Shown: positions 36,402-42,104 of the stretch, piece after piece
Layout: each line of letters starts with the position of its first letter
How positions within the stretch are numbered: the stretch's first letter is position 1
Source: an uncultured Saprospiraceae bacterium
GTDB lineage: Bacteria; Bacteroidota; Bacteroidia; Chitinophagales; Saprospiraceae
Reading direction: 5' to 3'
Length of the DNA stretch: 42,104 nucleotides
Assembly (NCBI GenBank): GCA_937942435.1
Contig: CALDEM010000003.1
Span: 1 to 42,104 of the forward strand
Notes under the pieces: model-generated
What the model saw: only the letters and a program-made list of their open reading frames with translations
Told to the model about the DNA's origin: nothing
The model's database searches: none
Made by a program: the position numbers and the translations under genes

Positions 36402-37248
36402 CAACCTTGACTGTTTTATGAGGGCTGATCTTACTAAAGAAGACCCAAAGCAAACAGGTGAGTCCAATCCCTTCAATCGGCTTAACGATGTGGTAAGTCA
36501 CATTAGGATGAATCTTCGACCAAAACTGATCCGGTATTTTTCTGATGATATGGTATTCATGATCCTCACTTGGGTAAATACTCAGAATATCAGCCAAGTG
36601 TAAACCTCCTACAACAAGAATTATAGCTCCTATCCCATACCAGAATGTGGCTTTCGACAATTTGAATGTACTATGTTCAGCAACATTCATACTCCTTAAT
36701 AACAGAAGACCAAAAACTACTCCCACAAGATTTGTCAGGACATCGTTGAAATCATAATGAGCAGTATCCATCGGCGCCAGATAAAAGTACTGATAGGCCT
36801 CGTCTATCATGCCAGCAAGAGTTGCCCAGACCATTGTGCTTTTATAATTGCCTATCAAAGGAAAAAGCAATACTGCAAACACTGCATATTGTGGAAAGTG
36901 TACAAACTCAATGTTGACTACAAATAAAAACTCAACTATCAAAACGGCAAAGATGATATTGGTAATCATGTAAAACCATATCGTCTTGCGGTTTGCTAAC
37001 TTTCTAGAATGCTTTATAAAGAAAAAAAGCAGCACACCTAACAGGATAGCTGCTATGGATATAGCATAACCATTATACACTTGTCTTCCCTCAGCTGTGT
37101 TATTGTTGATACCTAAGCCACCAACAACAGTATCGTTTAGAAAAGTACCAAATCTCTTATGTGGCAACACCACGCTAACATAGTATACAGCAATGATGAC
37201 AATGTGCACCATCTTATGGCTTGCCATCCAATCTACAAATCTTTTCAT
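36394..37248 (-). CDS. VanZ-like membrane protein
   Basis: The start is the ATG at 37248, one base after the aminotransferase stop, preceded by a GAGGAG Shine-Dalgarno that overlaps that stop; an upstream start at 37278 would lie inside the previous gene. The ~284-residue protein has about seven membrane helices. The middle matches the VanZ-family signature: HFPQYAVFAVLLFP ... DEAYQYFYLAP ... YDFNDVLTNLVGVVFGLLL (~100-190). The C-terminal part (IIRKIPDQFWSKIHPNVTYHIVKP ... LLWVFF) is an extra segment. VanZ relatives have unclear functions, some linked to teicoplanin tolerance or envelope lipids. It is in a tight cluster: aminotransferase, this gene, His-rich peptide. Confidence 0.75.
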   Translation of the reverse strand: MKRFVDWMASHKMVHIVIIAVYYVSVVLPHKRFGTFLNDTVVGGLGINNNTAEGRQVYNGYAISIAAILLGVLLFFFIKHSRKLANRKTIWFYMITNIIFAVLIVEFLFVVNIEFVHFPQYAVFAVLLFPLIGNYKSTMVWATLAGMIDEAYQYFYLAPMDTAHYDFNDVLTNLVGVVFGLLLLRSMNVAEHSTFKLSKATFWYGIGAIILVVGGLHLADILSIYPSEDHEYHIIRKIPDQFWSKIHPNVTYHIVKPIEGIGLTCLLWVFFSKISPHKTVKVDV

Positions 37249-37249
37249 C

Positions 37250-38494
37250 TTACTCCTCTGACAATTTTCTAATTGCAAAAACTAACTGATCTAATTCTTC
37301 CTTGGTGGTAAATATGTTTGGGCTAACTCTTATACCGCCACCTCCTTTGCAATCAACTGACTTGACGTGTATGTTATAATCTTTGTTGAGACTCTTTCGA
37401 ATTTTTCGATTTGATATATTGTCTAATGAAAAAGTAGCAACTGCCCCTGAGTAGCGAGGTTCAATCCAAGTCTTCAATTGTACATTCGCTACATCCATTA
37501 CTTGTCCCGTCCAGTACTCTTTTAATTCTTGGAGACGATCCAGCTTATTTTGATGACCCAAGGCGTCATGAAAATCAAGTGCTGCAGCAACTCCTATCTC
37601 GTTGGCCCAAGCTCTTGTGCCTAAGTGCTCATACTTGTTCATGTTGTCATAGGCATCAAGATTAGAAGATGGGTGATTATAAAGATCCTTGATCTTTTCT
37701 TCCTTTACAAATAAGAGACCTGTTCCCAGCGGAGCATTCAACCACTTATGCAGACTTGAAGCGAAGTAGTCACAATCCAGATCACGTAAATCCAAATTGA
37801 TATTAGCCACCGCATGTGCCCCATCTACAACCACTTCAGCACCTTTACTATGAGCAAGTGCGCTTAACTTTTTAACAGGCATGATATGCCCTTCTCTATG
37901 GGTGATATGTGTGATGTGTACCACCTTTGTTTTATCTGTGATCATCTTATCATAAGCAGCTAAAATCTCTTCATCTTTTGCTGGGATCTGTAGATCTACT
38001 TCCTTTATAATAACCCCATCTCGCTTCGCTCGATTCTGCCAAGTATTCTTCGCAAATGGGTAATCTTGCTGACCCATTACAATCTCATCTCCACCATTTA
38101 ATGCTAATCCATAGATGATCATATTGAGTGCCTCCGTAGTATTGCGCACGATCTGTAGTTCATTGTGATCACAGTTAGTCATCTCTGCTAAGCGAGATAG
38201 ATTACTCGTCTTGGTCTCTTGCCACTCTCCCCAGACTTCATAAGGGGCTTTGCTGTTGACCTTTTTGATCAGTTCGATAAGATGATCTTGAACCGGCGTT
38301 GGCATTACACCTGCACTGCCACTGTTGAGGTGTATCTTCTCCCAACTTGATATAGGAAATAAATCTCTCACTTGTAACCAGTCGACGCTTTCTGCATGAA
38401 GGTCAGATATCGGAAGCTTTGATATCAAGGATGGCCAATTGATAGCTAAGCCAAGTATAGATGCACCTTTTACAAATTGCCGTCTTGAGGACAT
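37250..38494 (-). CDS. Class V aminotransferase-fold enzyme, Tat-type signal
   Basis: A 414-residue PLP enzyme similar to isopenicillin-N epimerases and cysteine desulfurases. The PLP lysine is Lys250 in SSLHKW, with Asp224 and His227 in VVVDGAH as cofactor contacts. The N-terminus SSRRQFVKGASILGLAINW has a twin-arginine motif and a hydrophobic stretch, so it is probably exported folded by Tat. There is no obvious persulfide-forming cysteine loop of a desulfurase, so an epimerase or lyase role on an amino-acid or peptide substrate is more likely; the actual substrate is unknown. It is translationally coupled to the VanZ-like gene through an overlapping Shine-Dalgarno and lies 46 bp after the PNPOx gene. 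Confidence 0.85.
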   Translation of the reverse strand: MSSRRQFVKGASILGLAINWPSLISKLPISDLHAESVDWLQVRDLFPISSWEKIHLNSGSAGVMPTPVQDHLIELIKKVNSKAPYEVWGEWQETKTSNLSRLAEMTNCDHNELQIVRNTTEALNMIIYGLALNGGDEIVMGQQDYPFAKNTWQNRAKRDGVIIKEVDLQIPAKDEEILAAYDKMITDKTKVVHITHITHREGHIMPVKKLSALAHSKGAEVVVDGAHAVANINLDLRDLDCDYFASSLHKWLNAPLGTGLLFVKEEKIKDLYNHPSSNLDAYDNMNKYEHLGTRAWANEIGVAAALDFHDALGHQNKLDRLQELKEYWTGQVMDVANVQLKTWIEPRYSGAVATFSLDNISNRKIRKSLNKDYNIHVKSVDCKGGGGIRVSPNIFTTKEELDQLVFAIRKLSEE

Positions 38495-38540
38495 GACATT
38501 ATTCTATTGTGAACCAACAAGATAATGGATTTTGAATGAG

Positions 38541-39044
38541 TTACAGAGCACCCAGTCTAACTGGCATCGCTGGGCCAAACTCTATCATTTTGTAAGCATC
38601 AATCGAGAACTCTCTTATGAAAGCCATATTCTTCCAGAGCAAATCATAACCTTTCATTCTTTTAGCAGAACTAAGTCTTCTTTCCAACCTTCTCATTTCT
38701 ACTTCAGTGGCTCGTCTTCTTTGACCTAACTGTCCATAAAGCTTCACAGCAGGAGGTCCGTAGAAGACACCTTTAAAAAGTGCTTTAAACCAGTACCACT
38801 TACTTGTATTGACACCTAAGATGGCTATCCTTTTTGTTGTCTCTGCACAATCAGGCAGCGTTGTGGTATACATCTCAAAATAGAAACCAGTCTGGTCGTC
38901 GTTGAGAAAGACAGTGCCTATAGGTGTAATCTGAGGCAGTCCCAATTCGTCTACAGTAGCTATCGCTTGCTGCAAGTTTTGGGCTTGGCATTTTCTAAAA
39001 TGACTCCTTACTTGAGACCAATTGACAAGTATTTGCTTGGACAT
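38541..39044 (-). CDS. Pyridoxamine 5'-phosphate oxidase-like flavoprotein
   Basis: A 167-residue protein of the FMN-binding split-barrel (PNPOx-like) family: IATVDELGLPQITPIGTVFLNDDQTGFYFEMY in the first half, then IAILGVNTSKWYWFKALF and a Lys/Arg-rich helix (GQRRRATEVEMRRLERRL). Such proteins usually bind FMN or F420 or heme and reduce small substrates; the specific one is unknown. It is preceded by a perfect FNR-like box (39099-39112) and an 18-nt palindrome (39061-39078), and the neighbouring Crp/Fnr regulator is just upstream. I therefore expect it to be regulated by that protein. Confidence 0.8.
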   Translation of the reverse strand: MSKQILVNWSQVRSHFRKCQAQNLQQAIATVDELGLPQITPIGTVFLNDDQTGFYFEMYTTTLPDCAETTKRIAILGVNTSKWYWFKALFKGVFYGPPAVKLYGQLGQRRRATEVEMRRLERRLSSAKRMKGYDLLWKNMAFIREFSIDAYKMIEFGPAMPVRLGAL

Positions 39045-39060
39045 GATACTGGTGATTTAT

Positions 39061-39078
39061 TCTACTTTTAAAAGTAGA
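39061..39078. promoter_or_regulatory. 18-nt perfect palindrome before the PNPOx gene
   Basis: TCTACTTTTAAAAGTAGA reads the same on both strands and lies 17 nt upstream of the PNPOx start. It may overlap the promoter and act as an operator. Confidence 0.5.
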
Positions 39079-39098
39079 TTCATCTGTTATCATTTCAA

Positions 39099-39112
39099 TT
39101 GATATAGATCAA
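39099..39112. promoter_or_regulatory. FNR-like box TTGAT-N4-ATCAA
   Basis: TTGATATAGATCAA matches the FNR consensus exactly, and one further base pair extends the arms (AATTGAT / ATCAATT, 39097-39114). It ends at the stop codon of the Crp/Fnr gene and is 54 nt before the PNPOx ATG, a normal distance for an activator site. Confidence 0.6.
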
Positions 39113-39113
39113 T

Positions 39114-39749
39114 TTAGGAAGCTCTCTTGTGTCTGATGCGACTTAAAGTCTCATTAGTGATACCGAGATAAGAAGCGATATGCCCAACTGCCACTCTATT
39201 GGTAATCTCCGGATATTTCACCAATAGGTTCTCATACTTCTGCTGCGCAGATTCAAATTGTAATGCTACAATCCGTTGTTGTAATCTGAGCATTGTATCG
39301 GTTGTAATATTTCTGCAAAGGTGTTCAAAATCGTGATGCTTCCTACACAACATCTGCATATCTGGAGCATGTATCACGCCTGCCACCATAGGCTCTATAG
39401 ATGCGATATAATGAGGGCTTGGGTTCTGTGTATAAAAACTATTGATAGCACAGATAAAGTCATGCTCAAAAGCAAACCAATCCGTGATCTCTCTACCGTC
39501 TTTTAGATAATATGCGCGAGCTGAACCTTGCCTCAAGAAAAACAAGTCGTCGGCAACAGCGCCCATCTCGATGATGACTTCAGACTTTCCAAATCTAGCA
39601 ACACTGATGCACTGAGCAAGATCCTTGACACATACATCAGATAACCGTCCATAGTGCCTCTGTAGCACCTCTATGCCAGATAGTACTACTTCATCATCAC
39701 TGATGTCGTGACATGCAGTTAGGTTTATATCAGAGTCCTGCTTTTGCAC
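39114..39749 (-). CDS. Crp/Fnr family transcription regulator
   Basis: A 211-residue regulator with a cyclic-nucleotide-binding-fold sensor (~25-150: EVIIEMGAVADDLFFLRQGSARAYYL) and a C-terminal helix-turn-helix (185-209: RVAVGHIASYLGITNETLSRIRHK). The recognition helix carries Glu200, Ser203 and Arg204 in the ETLSR order found in FNR (ETISR), not the RE-x-x-x-R of CRP. The FNR N-terminal cysteine cluster is absent, so it is not an Fe-S oxygen sensor. The start is a GTG at 39749, which overlaps the nadA stop by 20 nt; a GTG at 39671 would also serve. It is therefore probably cotranscribed with nadA. Confidence 0.88.
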   Translation of the reverse strand: MQKQDSDINLTACHDISDDEVVLSGIEVLQRHYGRLSDVCVKDLAQCISVARFGKSEVIIEMGAVADDLFFLRQGSARAYYLKDGREITDWFAFEHDFICAINSFYTQNPSPHYIASIEPMVAGVIHAPDMQMLCRKHHDFEHLCRNITTDTMLRLQQRIVALQFESAQQKYENLLVKYPEITNRVAVGHIASYLGITNETLSRIRHKRAS

Positions 39750-40743
39750 TGATCTCCATCATCCTATCGATACAAGCTATGCCTTTCTCTATCACCCAAT
39801 CTTCAAGCTCAACCTCAGGCAGTTCATGCTCCATACATAGGTAAAGCTTCTCCATACTGTTACGCTTCATATGTGGGCAATCATTGCATGCACAAGTATT
39901 ATTAGGCGGTGCTGGTATAAACTCTTTGTCAGGAGATTTCAGCTCCATCTGATGGATGATACCTGACTCTGTAGCTACGATAAACTTCTGTACATCACTT
40001 TCATGTGTGTATCTTAACAACTGACTTGTCGAGCCTATAAAGTGTGCTTTTTGTAAGATATGTTCTTCACACTCGGGGTGCGCGATCAGTTCTGCATCTG
40101 GGTTCCGAACCATCGCTTTGGTGATCTTCTCTGCCGAAAATATTTCATGGACCATACAAGCACCATTCCATAAGATCATTTCTCTACCTGTCTTCTTCTG
40201 GAGGTAAGCACCTAAGTTTTTATCCGGGGCGAAGATGATGCCTTTGTCTTTAGGGACGCTATTGATTACGTGGACTGCATTAGACGAAGTACAGCAGATA
40301 TCCGTAAGTGTCTTTAACTCAGCTGTACAGTTGATGTAGCTAACTACAACGTGATCTGGATGCTTCTCCTTAAACTTCTTGAATAAGTGAGGAGGACAAG
40401 AATCAGCCAGCGAACACCCTGCCTTAAGATCCGGTAGTAATACCTTCTTTTGTGGGTTCAGCATCTTAGCCGTCTCCGCCATGAAGTGCACACCAACGAA
40501 TACGATGATCTCAGCATCCGTAGAAGCTGCTTTTTGAGCCAACTGTAAGCTATCTCCTATAAAGTCAGCTATATCTTGAAGCTCAGCCTCTACATAGTAG
40601 TGGGCCAAGATGATGGCGTTTTTTTCTTTTTTCAATCTATTGATCTCCGCTTCGAGATCTAAGGTTGGATCGACATCAATCGAGAGATATCCCTTTCGAT
40701 CTAGGTTCTCTACAGCTTTTTCAAGTGGCATCGTTGCTGACAT
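39730..40743 (-). CDS. nadA: Quinolinate synthase A
   Basis: Condenses iminoaspartate with dihydroxyacetone phosphate to quinolinate, the second step of de novo NAD synthesis. The 337-residue protein matches the three-domain NadA family: AIILAHYYVEAELQDIADFIGDS, FVGVHFMAETAKMLNP, DLKAGCSLADSCP. The [4Fe-4S] ligands are probably Cys110, Cys196 (WNGACMVHE) and one of Cys284/286/289 (NTCACNDCPHMKRN). It lies 53 bp after argH and overlaps the Crp/Fnr gene by 20 nt. nadB and nadC are not in the window. Confidence is high. Confidence 0.96.
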   Translation of the reverse strand: MSATMPLEKAVENLDRKGYLSIDVDPTLDLEAEINRLKKEKNAIILAHYYVEAELQDIADFIGDSLQLAQKAASTDAEIIVFVGVHFMAETAKMLNPQKKVLLPDLKAGCSLADSCPPHLFKKFKEKHPDHVVVSYINCTAELKTLTDICCTSSNAVHVINSVPKDKGIIFAPDKNLGAYLQKKTGREMILWNGACMVHEIFSAEKITKAMVRNPDAELIAHPECEEHILQKAHFIGSTSQLLRYTHESDVQKFIVATESGIIHQMELKSPDKEFIPAPPNNTCACNDCPHMKRNSMEKLYLCMEHELPEVELEDWVIEKGIACIDRMMEISAKAGL

Positions 40744-40796
40744 ATTCGTTTTTTTCTTCCTATAAAATTACTCCAATTATTAAACTTAGATTTTCT

Positions 40797-42074
40797 CTAT
40801 AAAGTTCGCATTCGGGCGCGCATCTTATCCAATCCGAGGTTGCCGATACTTCCGATATGATTATGGTTGATTTCTTTTGGTGGATGATAGTCTCCAGAGT
40901 CTATGGCGATCCCCACCTTGCGGTAAGCATCTCTAAACGTCATGCCTTCTTGCACATACTTATTGACCAGTTCTACGCTCCACAGATACTGGTACTTTTC
41001 ATTATGGACTTGACTTTCGTGAAATACCAGCTGCGGCACACATTGTGCGATCAATCTCAACAGTGTGCTCATCTGATCCAACGCCGGAAAGATAATCTCC
41101 TTCTGTAATTGAAAATCTCGATGATAGCCAGACGTAAGATTAGAGATGATACTTGCCACTTGATTAGGTAGTGTGATGATAAGATTAGACTTAGCCCTGA
41201 TTAACTCAAAAACATCAGGATTCTTCTTGTGCGGCATGATTGAAGAACCCGTCGTGTACTCTTTAGGCAATGAGAGTATACCATAGTTCTCATTGGAGAA
41301 TAGACATATGTCCATAGCCAGTTTGTTGAGTGTAAGGGCCATAGTAGATAAGCCGTTAGCAACCAATAATTCGGATTTCCCTCTGCCTAATTGAGCATTG
41401 ATAGGATTGATGCACAACCCTTCAAATGATAATTGATCCGTAGTCATCTGACGATCCAACGGCAATGATGAACCATAGCCTGCGGCAGTACCCAAGGGAT
41501 TCCTATTGATGATCGAGATTGTTTTAGAGATATACTCAGCATCGTCTATTAGTCCTTCGGCAAATGCTGACAACCACAAACCACAAGATGACACCATCCC
41601 GATCTGCATATGTGTATAGCCTGGGATCAAGACATTTTTGTGCTTCTCTGCAGTTTCTAAAAGTACGCTAACTACATCTTTGCACTCTTCAATTAGCGAT
41701 TGTAATCGATCTCTAAAAAATAACCGGAGTGCCACCAGCACTTGATCATTACGTGATCTACCTAAGTGTATCTTTTTTCCAATATCACTAATCTTTGCGA
41801 CCAGTATCTTTTCAATCTGAGAATGCACATCTTCTACACTATCTTCTATAACAAATCTTCCTTCTTTGATTTCTATGTCAATCTTCTTCAGCTCTTCTTT
41901 TAAAGCATCTCTTTCTTGAGAACTGATCATTCCAATTTTACAAAGCATATCTGCATGAGCAATAGAAGCTTGCACATCATAAGTGGCAAGTGAAAGATCA
42001 AACTCCCTATCCCTACCTACTGTAAAGTCTTCTATCTCTTTATTGATATCATACCCTTTATCCCACAGCTTCAT
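40797..42074 (-). CDS. argH: Argininosuccinate lyase
   Basis: Cleaves argininosuccinate to arginine and fumarate, the last step of arginine synthesis. At 425 residues it is slightly shorter than the usual 450-460, typical for Bacteroidota forms. It shows HLGRSRNDQ (103-111), PGYTHMQ (151-157), NRNPLGTAAGYGSSLP (190-205) and the lyase-superfamily signature GSSIMPHKKNPD (276-287), where the paired serines include the catalytic base. The C-terminus ends GLDKMRARMRTL, complete. It heads the minus-strand run; its promoter is cut off by the window edge. Other arg genes are not seen. Confidence 0.96.
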   Translation of the reverse strand: MKLWDKGYDINKEIEDFTVGRDREFDLSLATYDVQASIAHADMLCKIGMISSQERDALKEELKKIDIEIKEGRFVIEDSVEDVHSQIEKILVAKISDIGKKIHLGRSRNDQVLVALRLFFRDRLQSLIEECKDVVSVLLETAEKHKNVLIPGYTHMQIGMVSSCGLWLSAFAEGLIDDAEYISKTISIINRNPLGTAAGYGSSLPLDRQMTTDQLSFEGLCINPINAQLGRGKSELLVANGLSTMALTLNKLAMDICLFSNENYGILSLPKEYTTGSSIMPHKKNPDVFELIRAKSNLIITLPNQVASIISNLTSGYHRDFQLQKEIIFPALDQMSTLLRLIAQCVPQLVFHESQVHNEKYQYLWSVELVNKYVQEGMTFRDAYRKVGIAIDSGDYHPPKEINHNHIGSIGNLGLDKMRARMRTL

Positions 42075-42104
42075 AAGTTTCTATTTAGGTTCATGACAAC
42101 TTTA

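Noticed and set aside
38532..38729. Plus-strand 65-residue frame over the PNPOx gene end
   Set aside because: It lies antisense to a well-supported gene and has no recognisable features.
1..42104. CRISPR arrays, prophage, insertion sequences, defence islands
   Set aside because: No regularly spaced identical repeats, integrase, transposase or known defence domains were found in the translated frames.

Overview
The window looks like chromosomal DNA of an AT-rich (roughly 38-40% GC by eye) free-living Bacteroidota, most likely Saprospiria-like. The pointers are type IX secretion (T9SS) C-terminal sorting domains at both 1-326 and 11649-12401, an IPTL-CTERM-like tail (22264), an FG-GAP protein ending in Gly-Cys-X, a Reg_prop/Y_Y_Y sensor kinase paired with a LytTR regulator, a DUF1800/DUF1501 pair, weak Shine-Dalgarno use and TAnnTTTG-type promoter boxes. 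The family assignment to Saprospiria is inference. No phage, plasmid, CRISPR, rRNA or tRNA genes were seen.

Layout. 1-3440: tail of a T9SS cargo protein, a headless thioredoxin (TlpA-like) remnant joined to a scrap of serine-dehydratase-like DNA, and a 14-repeat FG-GAP surface protein split by a frameshift. 3646-11354: sdaA (L-serine dehydratase), a large envelope protein with MG2-like and TonB-plug-like domains, a SIMPL protein, and parC (topoisomerase IV A), with a degenerate ~9-nt repeat array just after parC. 11649-15828: a discoidin-like T9SS protein, DUF1800 and DUF1501 genes closed by a clear terminator. 15899-17329: rhodanese lipoprotein abutting a sterol-desaturase-family hydroxylase. 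17391-22245: TPR protein, then uvrD/pcrA and queG, ending at a bidirectional terminator. 22264-28463: IPTL-CTERM surface protein, giant sensor kinase, and a divergent LytTR response regulator. 28594-30312: a decayed beta-helix gene and an AI-2E-family permease. 30953-42074: ten consecutive minus-strand genes: argH, nadA, a Crp/Fnr regulator, a PNPOx-like flavoprotein, a Tat-exported class V aminotransferase, a VanZ-like membrane protein, a 49-residue His-rich membrane peptide, an M14 carboxypeptidase, dipeptidyl peptidase IV and smpB.

Most of the window is housekeeping and envelope biology. The observations most worth following are regulatory or relic-like: a perfect FNR-type half-site pair (TTGAT-N4-ATCAA) directly after the Crp/Fnr gene and in front of the PNPOx gene, where the regulator's recognition helix carries the E-x-x-S-R pattern of FNR; a 10-bp direct repeat at 21-bp pitch between the kinase gene and the IPTL-CTERM gene, matching LytTR-site geometry; TTTG-N4/5-ATG starts that suggest leaderless transcripts; and three broken genes. 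No complete previously undescribed defence or mobile system could be supported.
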